A stretch of DNA of 64,000 bases from Sporolituus thermophilus DSM 23256 (GTDB lineage: Bacteria; Bacillota; Negativicutes; Sporomusales; Thermosinaceae): NCBI RefSeq assembly GCF_900102435.1, contig NZ_FNBU01000002.1, forward strand, positions 1 to 64,000. The letters run 5' to 3'. Of this stretch, positions 36,261 to 45,635 are shown one piece after another. The position numbers were made by a program, and so were the translations under genes. Position 1 is the stretch's first letter; each line of letters opens with the position of its first letter. A model generated the notes under the pieces. That model saw nothing but the letters and a program-made list of their open reading frames with translations, was not told the DNA's origin and made no database searches.

Positions 36261-36785
36261 TTAAGCCCACAACTTTTGTTCAGGATTTTCCCACAACACC
36301 GTTCTACCCAGCCGTAGGGATTTAGGCACGTCTATCAGACGCTGATTTCGGGAACCGCGAAAGGCCAGGTTCAAATCCCGTTCGGCAGCACGGTACGGAC
36401 CGTCCACCAAAATGTCAGTAAGCCTTAATAGTTCCCGCACGGTAGGCACACGCAGCCCCATGGCCAGCAGTTCTTCGAACACAAAGCCGGTATATGTTAC
36501 GATGTTTAACCCCCTGGCCCGCGCCGCTCTGGCGATCTCACAAAGCGGCTTGGCCTGAATAAAGGGCTCGCCGCCGGAAAAAGTAATGCCGCGAATCAAT
36601 TTAGCTTCATTTATCATTTTAATCATTTCGTCGGTAGTAGTGCTTGTTCCGCCTAAGGGGTCATGGGTTTGGGGATTGTGGCAACCTTCACACCGGTGAG
36701 GACAGCCTTGGGTAAAAATGACCATCCTTAGTCCTGGTCCGTCAACCACACTTTCTTTCGTAATACCGGCAATCCTAAGTTCCAT
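36261..36785 (-). CDS. nrdG: Anaerobic ribonucleotide reductase activating enzyme
   Basis: 174 residues. Radical-SAM activase that makes the glycyl radical on NrdD. The cluster motif is CPHRCEGC (CxxxCxxC) near residue 29, followed by HNPQTHDP and GITFSGGEPF. It follows nrdD by 13 nt in one operon with nrdR. Confidence 0.94.
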   Translation of the reverse strand: MELRIAGITKESVVDGPGLRMVIFTQGCPHRCEGCHNPQTHDPLGGTSTTTDEMIKMINEAKLIRGITFSGGEPFIQAKPLCEIARAARARGLNIVTYTGFVFEELLAMGLRVPTVRELLRLTDILVDGPYRAAERDLNLAFRGSRNQRLIDVPKSLRLGRTVLWENPEQKLWA

Positions 36786-36798
36786 TTGGGGGCCCCCC

Positions 36799-38817
36799 TT
36801 ATCTGCTATGAGCTACCCGCTGCCTAAGCTCAGACAATTTGGCATCATTAAACCGGTCAACCGTGCTTAAATAACCGGTAATGCGCCGCACGCGCCGGAT
36901 GGCAGAAGTCCCGCAGAATGGACATTCATCGGTATTGATTACGCCAAGATAGCCGCAACCGTCGCAAAAATCCACAGGGAAATTAATCCCGGCATACCCG
37001 AAGTCGCATTCCCGCATAAAGCGAATAATATCTTCAACGGCGCTAAGGTTGTTTACCGGCGGAGCACTGAACTCAACATAACTGATATGGCCGGCATTTG
37101 TATACTTGTGGTAAACGCCTTCAAGACGGATTTTATCATAAGCGCTAATGGAAAAATTTACCGGAATATGGAAAGAGTTTGTATAATATTCTTTATCTGT
37201 TACACCGGGAATAAGGCCATATTCCCGCCGGTCCATCTTAATAAAGCGTCCTGACAATCCCTCCGCCGGCGTAGCCAGAAGCGTATAGTTAAGGTTGTAG
37301 CGCTCGGCAGCCTTGTCCACTTTATTGCGCATAAAGGCCACAATTTCTTCGCCCAACGCCTGGGCCTCCTCGCTCTGCCCATGGTGGTAACCTGTCAGCG
37401 CCACCAGCGTTTCCGCAAGGCCAATAAAACCAACGGACAATGTGCCGTGTTTGATAGCCTCCTCAATCGTATCGCCGGGCGACAGCTTATCCGAGTCAAG
37501 ATACAGACCCTGCCCCATCAGAAACGGCATATCCTTTACTTTTAATTTCGCCTGAACTTGATAGCGGTGATAAAGCTGTTCGCATGCCAAGTCCAGCATT
37601 TCCGATAAATTTTGATAAAACTTCATTAAATTGCGTTCGGCTTTAATTGCCAATCGGGGGAGATTAATGGTCGTGAAGCTTAAATTGCCGCGCCCTTCGG
37701 TTACTTCCGGTCCGCGCCGGTTTGCCATCACTCTGGTACGGCATCCCATATATCCTACTTGATCGCCATAAGGCTTGTTAAATGAAGAATCCATAAAACT
37801 GAAAGTAGGATTAAGCCGTTGCGCCGCAACCCGGATGGCCAGCCGGAATAAATCATAGTTTGGATCGCCGGGGTTTAAATTGACCCCCTCTTTGACCCGG
37901 AAGATAATATTGGGGAAGATGGGGTTTTCACCGCGGCCCAACCCTTTTTCGTAAGCCAACAACAAATTTTTTATCACCATTCGCCCTGCCGGCGTAGTGT
38001 CAGTACCTATGTTGATGCTGGAAAAAGGAACTTGCGCTCCTGCTCGCGAATGCATGCTGTTTAGGTTGTAAATCAAAGCCTCCATAGCCTGATAAACTTC
38101 GTCTTCACTGCTGTTGGCCATAAAAGGAGCCATATCACGGTCAAAAAAAGCGAACGACTGTCCGCCGTGCATGTCATTCTGCGAGCTTTGCAGGATAATA
38201 GCCGCCAGCGCAGTAGCGGAAGACGGCCGTTTTGGGGGACGAATATAGCCGTGTCCGTTATTAAAACCATTAGCTAACAGCCGGCCGAGCGGAATTTGGA
38301 TGCAAGTAAGCGTCTTGCCGTAAAAATCCAAATCATGAATATGGTAGTCGCCACGAATGTGCGCCTGCGCCAAGTGTTCTGGAATAAGCCGGTTGAGATA
38401 GTAAGCTTTACTGGCGGCGCTAGCTATCTGCAGCATTTTGGCCGAAGGCGAGTTAGAAACATTCGCATTTTCACGGCTCGTCTCCACTAAAATCTCGGCC
38501 ACAGCATCCATCAATTCGGATTTGGCTTCCCGCATGCGGGTTCGCTTGTCCCGATACAAAATATAAGCCTTAGCCGTTTTAGCATGGCCTTTTTCAATAA
38601 GGACCTTCTCGACCGCGTCCTGGACGTCCTCGACACCGAAAATGCTGCCATTATACCGCTGTTTTAAATACCGCAGAACCTCAATCGTCAGTTCCATGGC
38701 CAACTGCTTGTCCACGCCGCCCACGGCCTTAGCGGCCTTAAATATGGCCTCAGTGATTTTCGTCTCGTCAAAGGGAACTTCTCGCCCGTCACGCTTTTTA
38801 ATTTTATTAAACACCAA
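36799..38817 (-). CDS. nrdD: Anaerobic ribonucleoside-triphosphate reductase
   Basis: 672 residues. Reduces NTPs to dNTPs without oxygen. An N-terminal ATP-cone (about 1-95, KRDGREVPFDETKITEAI) is followed by the catalytic barrel; CDGCGYLGV and CPFCG form the C-terminal zinc site; the glycyl radical glycine is in RRITGYLS near residue 645. Start is TTG at 38817 or GTG one codon later, with GAGGGG in front. nrdR-nrdD-nrdG form one unit under NrdR boxes. Confidence 0.95.
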   Translation of the reverse strand: MVFNKIKKRDGREVPFDETKITEAIFKAAKAVGGVDKQLAMELTIEVLRYLKQRYNGSIFGVEDVQDAVEKVLIEKGHAKTAKAYILYRDKRTRMREAKSELMDAVAEILVETSRENANVSNSPSAKMLQIASAASKAYYLNRLIPEHLAQAHIRGDYHIHDLDFYGKTLTCIQIPLGRLLANGFNNGHGYIRPPKRPSSATALAAIILQSSQNDMHGGQSFAFFDRDMAPFMANSSEDEVYQAMEALIYNLNSMHSRAGAQVPFSSINIGTDTTPAGRMVIKNLLLAYEKGLGRGENPIFPNIIFRVKEGVNLNPGDPNYDLFRLAIRVAAQRLNPTFSFMDSSFNKPYGDQVGYMGCRTRVMANRRGPEVTEGRGNLSFTTINLPRLAIKAERNLMKFYQNLSEMLDLACEQLYHRYQVQAKLKVKDMPFLMGQGLYLDSDKLSPGDTIEEAIKHGTLSVGFIGLAETLVALTGYHHGQSEEAQALGEEIVAFMRNKVDKAAERYNLNYTLLATPAEGLSGRFIKMDRREYGLIPGVTDKEYYTNSFHIPVNFSISAYDKIRLEGVYHKYTNAGHISYVEFSAPPVNNLSAVEDIIRFMRECDFGYAGINFPVDFCDGCGYLGVINTDECPFCGTSAIRRVRRITGYLSTVDRFNDAKLSELRQRVAHSR

Positions 38818-38828
38818 AACCCCTCGCT

Positions 38829-39308
38829 TTATTCAGATTCGCATTTTTTGCCATGACTTGCTTTCATCAGGGCTTCCAATTCCGCCATAAAGTTATTAAG
38901 ATCGGTAAACTGGCGGTATACGGAGGCAAAGCGGACATAGGCCACTTGGTCAATTTCCCGGAGATGCTGCATTACCATTTCGCCAATCCGCTGCGTGGGT
39001 ATTTCCCGTTCCGTACTATTTCGGATATCCTTCTCAATTTGACTGACTAAGCCTTCTACTGTTGCAAACGGCACCGGTCGCTTCTCGCACGCCCGCAGTA
39101 AGCCGTTAATCAGCTTCGACCGGTCAAATAGTTCACGGCGGCCGTCTTTTTTTATTACCATGAGCGGCAGTTCTTCCACTATTTCATAGGTGGTAAACCG
39201 CCGAGCGCATTTAAGGCACTCACGACGGCGCCGGATAGAAGTCCCTTCTTCGGTAGCGCGGGAATCGATTACTTTGCTTTCACTATGGCCACAGTAGGGA
39301 CAACGCAC
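38829..39308 (-). CDS. nrdR: NrdR, repressor of ribonucleotide reductase genes
   Basis: 159 residues. An N-terminal zinc ribbon, MRCPYCG near the start and [12 protein letters not shown] (about residues 31-42), and an ATP-cone domain (about 46-138). The GTG start at 39308 is chosen because it gives the universal MRCPYCG start with AAGGGGGA 6 nt before it. It binds ATP/dATP and represses ribonucleotide reductase genes; two NrdR boxes upstream imply autoregulation together with nrdDG. Confidence 0.93.
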   Translation of the reverse strand: MRCPYCGHSESKVIDSRATEEGTSIRRRRECLKCARRFTTYEIVEELPLMVIKKDGRRELFDRSKLINGLLRACEKRPVPFATVEGLVSQIEKDIRNSTEREIPTQRIGEMVMQHLREIDQVAYVRFASVYRQFTDLNNFMAELEALMKASHGKKCESE

Positions 39309-39363
39309 ATCCACTCCCCCTTATACCCCAGCCGAATCTTGCCATAATAGGGCGGAACCCTGT

Positions 39364-39414
39364 TATTATAAAACAATATCTTGTAGACTATTTTAATTAA
39401 TACGCTATATCTTG
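39364..39414 (-). promoter_or_regulatory. Two NrdR boxes and -10 element of nrdR-nrdD-nrdG
   Basis: Plus-strand CAATATCTTG (39374-39383) and CTATATCTTG (39405-39414) match the core of the NrdR consensus (CwATATaTwG) at 9 of 10 positions each. They lie exactly 31 bp apart, three helical turns. Between them and the gene, TATAAT (39364-39369, minus strand) is the -10 candidate; no good -35 is seen, and box 1 falls in the spacer, where binding would block polymerase. Confidence 0.75.
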
Positions 39415-39468
39415 TATAAATCCTCTCCAGATGAGAAAATTTTTGGCATTTTTTTGGCGTGATAATAC

Positions 39469-39489
39469 AAAAAAGCGGCTGCCGCTTTT
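39469..39489 (-). terminator. Terminator after ylmC
   Basis: AAAAGCGG-CTG-CCGCTTTT hairpin, with TTTTTTG on the minus strand. Confidence 0.85.
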
Positions 39490-39530
39490 ACAGGACAGCC
39501 ACTTGTTACGCTCGTTCGCTTTTGATAACG

Positions 39531-39794
39531 TTATTTATCGGCTAATTTCAGGGAAGGAACCGTACCCGTCTCTACTAAGATAACATCCAAGCCTATTTTA
39601 TGTATCTTTTCCCATGGAATCACAATGTCGTCGTTTCGTCCAAACAATCCTAAAAACTTACCTGGTCCTGGGACAACGATCGCCGTCAATCTGCCGGTTT
39701 CGATATCAATTTCAATATCCGTAATTGTCCCGAGTCTTTTGCCGTCACCAACATTAATAACCTCTTTTAACTTCAGGTCGCTTGTCTTTAGCAT
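39531..39794 (-). CDS. ylmC: YlmC/YmxH-family PRC-barrel protein
   Basis: 87 residues. The start at 39794 has GGGGGCGGGGA in front. LKEVINVGDGKRLGTITDIE, then TGRLTAIVVPG and IPWEKIHKIGLDVILVE. It is a paralogue of the protein at 7346-7642; position close to spoIIGA-sigE-sigG matches Bacillus ylmC. Function unestablished; sporulation-associated by distribution. Confidence 0.82.
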   Translation of the reverse strand: MLKTSDLKLKEVINVGDGKRLGTITDIEIDIETGRLTAIVVPGPGKFLGLFGRNDDIVIPWEKIHKIGLDVILVETGTVPSLKLADK

Positions 39795-39852
39795 ATCCCC
39801 GCCCCCTAGTTGCTTGTTCCCTACATTATATGAAGGACAAGGGATAAATGTG

Positions 39853-40458
39853 CTACTCGCGACTTTCATCCTTTCGCTGCCAAAACTCCGCTACCTTCCA
39901 GCGAATCTGAATTTTCTCGTTTCCTTCGGAAAGAGTTTTTACCGCGGGAACGGCCGCGGCATTTGCCATATCAATAAAACATAAAGGCGGGAATAACACG
40001 CACCACCAGTTTTGCCCCTCCGCCTTCCCGATTAATATGCGGACAGCTTCGTATTTTCCGGCTGGCAGCACAAGGTCGCCATAGGACTTGACCGGAAAGT
40101 CAAACCACCCAATTTGCACCTCAACGGCATCAGCACTATTATGTTCGGTTAATACTTTTTTTGCCGCTTCCCGCAAATTATCGCGCTCGGCATTAATGAT
40201 CCGGCGGGCCGCTGACGCACTGCCTGCCTGCTCAAGTTTGGGCGCCAGATAGGCCAGCACTGCGTCCCGGACTTCGCGCTTTAACTGCTGATCAGCCGGA
40301 CTGTCGCTATTGGCCAGAACATGAAGCCGAATTAATTCGCCACGGCTAGTGGCCATCATTCCGCTCTCGCGTCCCTGCCAAAAAAGCAGCGCCCAACCTG
40401 ATACAATGAAAAACACCATCGCGAAAATAACCAATTGGTGAAGCAAATTTCTCCTCAT
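39853..40458 (-). CDS. spoIIR: Stage II sporulation protein R
   Basis: 201 residues. Secreted forespore signal that activates SpoIIGA in the mother cell. One N-terminal membrane segment/signal (LLHQLVIFAMVFFIVSGWALLF), then the SpoIIR domain with IRLHVLANSDSPADQQLK and VRDAVLAYL; WWCVLFPPLCF near residue 155 is conserved. In this window it directly follows sigG (26 nt), unlike Bacillus, where the two genes are apart. The source gene and its receptor protease are therefore within 2.7 kb. Confidence 0.92.
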   Translation of the reverse strand: MRRNLLHQLVIFAMVFFIVSGWALLFWQGRESGMMATSRGELIRLHVLANSDSPADQQLKREVRDAVLAYLAPKLEQAGSASAARRIINAERDNLREAAKKVLTEHNSADAVEVQIGWFDFPVKSYGDLVLPAGKYEAVRILIGKAEGQNWWCVLFPPLCFIDMANAAAVPAVKTLSEGNEKIQIRWKVAEFWQRKDESRE

Positions 40459-40484
40459 CCCGTTCCTCCTGTAAAGCTAAAAAA

Positions 40485-41258
40485 CTAAATATATTTACGC
40501 ATATGACCTAATGCGGCCTTTTCCAGACGTGATACCTGAGCCTGGGAAATGCCAATCTCATCGGCTACTTCCATTTGCGTTTTACCCTCAAAAAACCTGA
40601 GAGTGAGAATGTGCTTCTCGCGATCACTGAGCTTGCGCAGCGCTTCCTTTATGGCAACGCCCTCCAGCCAGTTCATATCCTGGTTTTTATCGTCACTGAT
40701 TTGATCCATGACGAAAATCGGGTCTCCTCCGTCGTGATAGATCGGCTCAAACAGGGAAATAGGTTCCTGAATGGCGTCCAAGGCAAATATAATCTCTTCC
40801 CGCGGAATTTTTAGCTCTTCCGCGATTTCATTGATGGACGGCTCGCGCGAAAATTTACTGACAAGCGCATCCCGCACCTGCAGCGCCTTATAGGCAATAT
40901 CGCGCATTGAGCGGCTGACCCTGATGGGATTATTATCCCGTAAGTAGCGGCGTATTTCGCCAATAATCATCGGCACGGCATAGGTAGAAAACTTAACATT
41001 CTGGGAAAGATCAAAATTATCAATCGCTTTCATTAAACCAATGCAACCCACCTGAAACAGGTCGTCTACATACTCGCCACGATTATTGAAACGCTGTATC
41101 ACGCTTAAAACTAGCCGCAGATTTCCATATATCAATTGCTCGCGAGCTTCTCGATTTCCCTGCTGCATTATTTCAAACAGTTCACGCATTTTGCTGGCGG
41201 AAAGCACCGGGAGTTTTGCTGTGTTTACACCGCAAATTTCTACTTTGTTTACGATCAT
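40485..41258 (-). CDS. sigG: RNA polymerase sigma factor sigma-G
   Basis: 257 residues. Late forespore sigma factor. Region 2 has ENLRLVLSVIQRF-like NLRLVLSVIQRFNNRG, region 2.4 KFSTYAVPMIIGEIRRYLRDN, and region 4.2 KTQMEVADEIGISQAQVSRLE (all in part). The start at 41258 has GGGAGGG in front. It lies downstream of sigE, with a terminator between, and carries its own candidate forespore promoter. Confidence 0.95.
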   Translation of the reverse strand: MIVNKVEICGVNTAKLPVLSASKMRELFEIMQQGNREAREQLIYGNLRLVLSVIQRFNNRGEYVDDLFQVGCIGLMKAIDNFDLSQNVKFSTYAVPMIIGEIRRYLRDNNPIRVSRSMRDIAYKALQVRDALVSKFSREPSINEIAEELKIPREEIIFALDAIQEPISLFEPIYHDGGDPIFVMDQISDDKNQDMNWLEGVAIKEALRKLSDREKHILTLRFFEGKTQMEVADEIGISQAQVSRLEKAALGHMRKYI

Positions 41259-41301
41259 ATAGCACCCTCCCATAAGTTTCCACAAGTTTCATTCCTAAAA
41301 G

Positions 41302-41331
41302 CATTATTGCCACCGGTCGGAACTTTTATTC
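41302..41331 (-). promoter_or_regulatory. Candidate sigma-F/sigma-G promoter of sigG
   Basis: Minus strand GAATA (41327-41331; consensus GYWTA/GYATR, 4 of 5), 15-nt spacer, GGCAATAATG (41302-41311), which matches the sigma-F -10 pattern GGNNANANTR at all fixed positions. It lies about 45 nt before the sigG ATG. Confidence 0.5.
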
Positions 41332-41335
41332 ATGG

Positions 41336-41380
41336 CAAAAAATAAAGGAAGCTGCCTCTCACCGAAAGGCACTTCCTTTA
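41336..41380 (-). terminator. Terminator after sigE
   Basis: TAAAGGAAG..TGCCT with AGGCA..CTTCCTTTA, one bulge, loop of 9, followed on the minus strand by TTTTTT. It separates spoIIGA-sigE from sigG. Confidence 0.85.
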
Positions 41381-41384
41381 AATT

Positions 41385-42122
41385 TTATTCCATGCGGCTG
41401 ATTTCTTTGCGCAATCGCTTGATGATGCGTTTTTCCAGCCGGGAGATGTAAGACTGTGAGATCCCGAGCATGTCGGCTACTTCTTTCTGGGTACGCTCCA
41501 TTCCGTCTTCATTAAGACCAAACCGTAGTTCCATGATTCGCCGTTCACGGCCGGACAGTTTATTCATGGCCGCATAAAGCAAGTTTTTATCGACCTCTTC
41601 CTCCACTGATTTATAAATAATATCGTTATCCGTCCCTAATACATCAGATAAAAGCAGTTCATTTCCATCCCAATCTATATTTAGTGGTTCATCAAAAGAA
41701 ACCTCTGCCCGTGTTTTCGAATTACGCCGCAAGTACATTAAGATTTCGTTTTCAATACAGCGTGAAGCATAGGTCGCTAACTTGATGCGCTTAATTGGGT
41801 CGAAAGTATTAACTGCTTTAATCAGCCCAATGGTACCGATACTGACAAGGTCTTCAATTCCTACGCCGGTATTTTCAAACTTGCGCGCTATGTATACCAC
41901 TAACCGCAGATTACGTTCAATAAAAATGCTTTTAACCGCTTTGTCACCCTTTTGCAAACGGGAGAGCAAAAAAACTTCCTCGTCGCTTGTCAGGGGAGGC
42001 GGTAAAATCTCGGTGCTGCCTACATAAAAGACCTCATCAGGTCTGAGCAAACCCAGTCGCTGCAATATGGCAATAACTTTCAGTTTGACCATTAGTTTTA
42101 AAACCGGCCAAGTTACGCGCAT
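41385..42122 (-). CDS. sigE: Pro-sigma-E, early mother-cell sigma factor
   Basis: 245 residues. The first ~32 residues are a hydrophobic/basic pro-sequence ([20 protein letters not shown]) removed by SpoIIGA near VFYVG. Region 2 has [18 protein letters not shown] and [13 protein letters not shown]; region 4.2 has [20 protein letters not shown]. Overlaps the end of spoIIGA by 10 nt. Confidence 0.96.
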   Translation of the reverse strand: MRVTWPVLKLMVKLKVIAILQRLGLLRPDEVFYVGSTEILPPPLTSDEEVFLLSRLQKGDKAVKSIFIERNLRLVVYIARKFENTGVGIEDLVSIGTIGLIKAVNTFDPIKRIKLATYASRCIENEILMYLRRNSKTRAEVSFDEPLNIDWDGNELLLSDVLGTDNDIIYKSVEEEVDKNLLYAAMNKLSGRERRIMELRFGLNEDGMERTQKEVADMLGISQSYISRLEKRIIKRLRKEISRME

Positions 42123-43021
42123 ATACTCGCCTCCCTATCATTAACTCCCTTATCAAGAACCGCTGGATGCAATAGAGCGGAATACTTATCGTCAGCAGAC
42201 AGTCGGCCTCCATAAATACCGATTAAGACACCGCTTGCTCTTGTGGTTCCCTCTCCTGTTCGCACCGTCACGCTATCAGGACGAAAACTTAACAGCATAC
42301 TCATGCCGCTTACAGCTCGATATGGAATGACTTCAACCCGTTCCAACCAGCCCGTATCGGAGCAATATGTCAATTCTGTCAGCCATTCGTTTGGGGCATA
42401 GGTCCGCAGGAAAGCGGCGGCTTCTGGACTCAGTAAACTCATAACTTTACTGCAATCCATGATGATAACGGGTCTGCGACTTAGTGGGCTAAACAAACCA
42501 TTGCCCGTATCCAGCAGAGCCGTCAGGCTTACCTTCCTGCCACCATACTCTACCTCGATTGAATAAAGGTGCCGCTGTTGCCGCCTGCGTTGCAATACGT
42601 ATCGCAACAACAATACTGCCATTCCCGTGCCAACCAGGCTGCCTAAAGCAAGATGGTACCACGCTATTTGCCAACCGCTTAACCATGTTGCTTGAGAAAA
42701 AAAGAGCCAACCAACTACAGCTCCGCCAAGTAAGAATGATACGAGATAAAATAGACCGACCAGCAGGAACAGGAGCCGTAAGGATTGCCAGCCGAAAGAA
42801 AAGATGATAAGTAATATTGAGATTAGCAGTTTGGCCAAAGGAGTGTATAGCAGATAAAATTCTTGATAAATGCCGATCAGCGAATACAGGCCGCCCACCG
42901 ACGCCGCCAGTATAACACGCCACCAGCGGTAGCGAACACCGGCCGCCCAAGCTGTTAGCCATAGGATGAGGCTATTCATAATTAAATTTAACGCGATAAC
43001 AACGTCAGCATATATATACAT
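42113..43021 (-). CDS. spoIIGA: Sporulation sigma-E factor processing peptidase SpoIIGA
   Basis: 302 residues. Membrane aspartic protease that cuts pro-sigma-E when SpoIIR signals. Five N-terminal membrane segments (about residues 5-145) and a C-terminal protease domain with the catalytic LLDTGNGL (D171) motif. The start ATG at 43021 is weakly spaced. Followed directly by its substrate gene. Confidence 0.93.
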   Translation of the reverse strand: MYIYADVVIALNLIMNSLILWLTAWAAGVRYRWWRVILAASVGGLYSLIGIYQEFYLLYTPLAKLLISILLIIFSFGWQSLRLLFLLVGLFYLVSFLLGGAVVGWLFFSQATWLSGWQIAWYHLALGSLVGTGMAVLLLRYVLQRRRQQRHLYSIEVEYGGRKVSLTALLDTGNGLFSPLSRRPVIIMDCSKVMSLLSPEAAAFLRTYAPNEWLTELTYCSDTGWLERVEVIPYRAVSGMSMLLSFRPDSVTVRTGEGTTRASGVLIGIYGGRLSADDKYSALLHPAVLDKGVNDREASICA

Positions 43022-43108
43022 AGCAGTCTACCGCCTGGCGTTATTTAGCAATACTGCCATAATATGTTTTACATACAAAATCTATGCTTGCAAACTTGAG
43101 ATATGCCT

Positions 43109-43141
43109 ATTATAACAAACAAAATTTCAAAAAAATGTAAA
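43109..43141 (-). promoter_or_regulatory. Candidate long-spacer promoter of spoIIGA
   Basis: Minus strand TTTACA (43136-43141) and TATAAT (43109-43114), separated by 21 nt. Bacillus spoIIG also has an unusually long spacer (22 nt) that needs Spo0A. No perfect Spo0A box TGTCGAA is seen, only TTTGAAA within the spacer, so this is a weak proposal. Confidence 0.4.
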
Positions 43142-43154
43142 ATGATGGTAGCAT

Positions 43155-43185
43155 AAAATAAAAAACCAGCCGCAATGGCTGGTTT
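43155..43185 (-). terminator. Terminator after ftsZ
   Basis: AAACCAGCC-GCAAT-GGCTGGTTT, a 9-bp stem, followed on the minus strand by TTTTATTTTATG. It ends ftsA-ftsZ. Confidence 0.88.
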
Positions 43186-43198
43186 GGTATTCGCATAT

Positions 43199-44245
43199 TT
43201 ACCGGGTACGCATCCAAGGTGGGATTTCCAAGTTTAGGGATTTTATGTGTTCGATGGGCGATTCACCCTTGTGGGGCGACAATTTCGCCGGTCGGGAATC
43301 GAAACCGGTAGCAATGACAGTTACTCTAACCTCGTCATTAAATTTTTCATCAATTACGGCGCCAAAAATAATGTTGGCTTCGGGATCGGCGGCCCGGGCA
43401 ATGATTTCTGCCGCCTCATTTACCTCGAAAAGGCCGAGACTCGTTCCGCCAGTAATATTTAATAATACACCTTTCGCCCCATCAATAGATGTTTCTAAAA
43501 GCGGACTTTTAATTGCCGCTTCAGCGGCCGCCACGGCACGGTTATCGCCTGTAGCAATGCCAATACCCATCAAAGCAGAGCCTTGATCCATCATAATTGT
43601 CTTGACGTCGGCAAAGTCAAGGTTAATTAGCCCAGGTACGGCAATGAGGTCAGAAATACCCTGTACGCCCTGCCGCAAAACATCGTCCGCGATCCGGAAG
43701 GCTTCCACTATCGATGTGCGTTTATCGACAACCTGCATTAAACGATCATTCGGAATCGTTATTAATGTATCTACCTTTTCTTTCAGTTTTGCGGTTCCGG
43801 CTTCCGCCTGAAGCTGGCGCCGGCGTCCCTCAAAAGAGAAAGGTTTGGTAACGACACCAACGGTAAGTGCACCAACTTCCTTTGCACACTCCGCGACGAC
43901 AGGCGCTGCACCGGTACCTGTGCCACCGCCCATTCCCGCCGTAACGAATACCATATCGGCGCCGCGCAGAGCTTTCAAAATTTCCTCCCGACTTTCCTGA
44001 GCCGCTTTTTCACCAATTTCCGGATTGGCGCCTGCCCCCAACCCTTTTGTTAGTTTTTCCCCAATTTGGATACGGTAAGAAGCCTGTGACAAGAGCAATG
44101 CCTGGGCATCTGTGTTAATAGCAATAAACTCGACGCCTTGTAAGCCGGAAGCAATCATTCGGTTAACGGCATTATTGCCGCCGCCGCCAACACCAATGAC
44201 TTTTATCGCTGCAAACCTATCTAAATCCATATCAAATTCGAGCAT
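43199..44245 (-). CDS. ftsZ: Cell-division tubulin FtsZ
   Basis: 348 residues. GTPase forming the Z ring. The tubulin signature GGGTGTG is at residues 106-112; [13 protein letters not shown] is the N-terminal nucleotide loop. The C-terminal linker is short and ends in the SepF/FtsA-binding peptide EIPPWMRTR. It follows ftsA by 32 nt. Confidence 0.97.
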   Translation of the reverse strand: MLEFDMDLDRFAAIKVIGVGGGGNNAVNRMIASGLQGVEFIAINTDAQALLLSQASYRIQIGEKLTKGLGAGANPEIGEKAAQESREEILKALRGADMVFVTAGMGGGTGTGAAPVVAECAKEVGALTVGVVTKPFSFEGRRRQLQAEAGTAKLKEKVDTLITIPNDRLMQVVDKRTSIVEAFRIADDVLRQGVQGISDLIAVPGLINLDFADVKTIMMDQGSALMGIGIATGDNRAVAAAEAAIKSPLLETSIDGAKGVLLNITGGTSLGLFEVNEAAEIIARAADPEANIIFGAVIDEKFNDEVRVTVIATGFDSRPAKLSPHKGESPIEHIKSLNLEIPPWMRTR

Positions 44246-44277
44246 GTAAGAAATTCCTCCTTAACCCGCTATAATCC

Positions 44278-45465
44278 TCAAAAATGCTCAGCTATTTTCC
44301 GCCATAATCCCCGCCACGACCAGGTCCTAGTTGTCTCAATAAATGACGCTTGCCGCGCCGCGTAATGGACAATGCCGAAACAGACCGTGTTGGCCGGATG
44401 ATTATATTCCGCAGCTAACCCTTTAGGCTGCCGGATACGCACAGGTAACTGAAATATGGTTTTGGCTGCCTGTACTACGCTCGGTAAATGAGCCGAACCG
44501 CCGGTAAGCGCAATTTCATCGACAGGATAATCCTGTAAAGCAGGCCTGATATAATCATATACTAAAGAAAAAATTTCATCTACCCGTGTTTGTACAATTT
44601 TATGTAAAAAACCGTAGGAAATAAACTTATTGGTTATACCAAAATCACTAAAGTCCACAATAGCGTCTTGGCGGATTAGCTGCCCACCCAGTCTGGCATA
44701 ATAGCGTTTAATTTCCTCGGCGTGCGTAAAGCTTACGCCGGCCGCGTAGGCAATGTCCCCGGTAATGTAATCGCCCCCAAGCGGGAGAGAAGCCGAAACA
44801 ACCGTAAGCCCTTCGTATACCAAGGCAATTTCGGTAGTCCCCGCCCCGATGTCCAAAATCAGTACTCGTTCACCAGGGGCCGGCGCCAATGCAATAGCGG
44901 CAGCAACGGGATTAGCAACCACTCCGGCTACACAGAGGCTGTTCTGCTTTACATGCGCCAGCAGTTCGTCCAAAAAATCTTTAGACGCGGTCACAAAATG
45001 AACCTCTACTTCCAAACGACAGCCCGCCTGCCCCACAGGACTTTCCCGCTGCTGACGTCCATCAACCCAATAGAGATTAGGCAAGGCATGTAATATCTGT
45101 TGTCCCTCGCATCCAGCGGTCAATCTGGCCGCCTGACAGGCGCGGTCAATATCTTTGGAATTTATGCCTGAGGACGATGCTGGTGCGATGATGCCGCGTG
45201 CATTGTAAAACCGTATGCCAACTCCGCCGACGCCCAGCCAAATGGGCTGCATACGGAAGTTTGCAGCGAGAAGCGCACAGTCAACGGCTTGCCGGATAGC
45301 TGACGCTGCCGCGTGGGGGTCTGTTAGGATACCTTTTTTATAACCGGTTGCGGGTGCTAAACCACTTCCGGCTATTTCAACGCGACCTAAATCATCAATC
45401 GTGGCAGCAAACGCTTTAACGGCGTTTGTCCCCAAATCAACCCCCATGACACGTCTTCTGTCCAT
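44278..45465 (-). CDS. ftsA: Cell-division actin homologue FtsA
   Basis: 395 residues. Tethers FtsZ to the membrane. ATP-binding MGVDLGTNAVKAF near residue 8, LDIGAGTTEIAL around residue 200, ALTGGSAHLPSV near 320; a C-terminal amphipathic helix WRGLWRKIAEHF is the membrane-binding tail. It begins behind the terminator of the dcw cluster and therefore needs its own promoter, apparently in 45466-45560. Confidence 0.94.
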   Translation of the reverse strand: MDRRRVMGVDLGTNAVKAFAATIDDLGRVEIAGSGLAPATGYKKGILTDPHAAASAIRQAVDCALLAANFRMQPIWLGVGGVGIRFYNARGIIAPASSSGINSKDIDRACQAARLTAGCEGQQILHALPNLYWVDGRQQRESPVGQAGCRLEVEVHFVTASKDFLDELLAHVKQNSLCVAGVVANPVAAAIALAPAPGERVLILDIGAGTTEIALVYEGLTVVSASLPLGGDYITGDIAYAAGVSFTHAEEIKRYYARLGGQLIRQDAIVDFSDFGITNKFISYGFLHKIVQTRVDEIFSLVYDYIRPALQDYPVDEIALTGGSAHLPSVVQAAKTIFQLPVRIRQPKGLAAEYNHPANTVCFGIVHYAARQASFIETTRTWSWRGLWRKIAEHF

Positions 45466-45562
45466 GATTGCCTCGCTTACAACATATTATGTTTCTCCCA
45501 TATGTTTCAACAGAAGTATCAATTTCCCTTTTTTTATCGGTAAGAAAATCGGTTATTTAACG

Positions 45563-45590
45563 AAAACTTGCGCTTAAAAACTTGCGTTTA
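45563..45590 (-). repeat. Two 14-bp tandem repeats upstream of ftsA
   Basis: AAAACTTGCGCTTA followed directly by AAAACTTGCGTTTA, one mismatch, in the gap between the sbp terminator and ftsA. Possible binding site for a regulator of ftsA-ftsZ; none is known to me. Confidence 0.55.
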
Positions 45591-45627
45591 AAAGAAAATA
45601 GGACTTCGTCACCGGGACAGAAGTCCT
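45591..45627 (-). terminator. Terminator after sbp, end of the division/wall operon
   Basis: AGGACTTC/GAAGTCCT stem with inner GTC/GAC and a loop of ACCGG, followed by ATTTTCTTTT on the minus strand. Confidence 0.85.
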
Positions 45628-45635
45628 AAAAAGGT

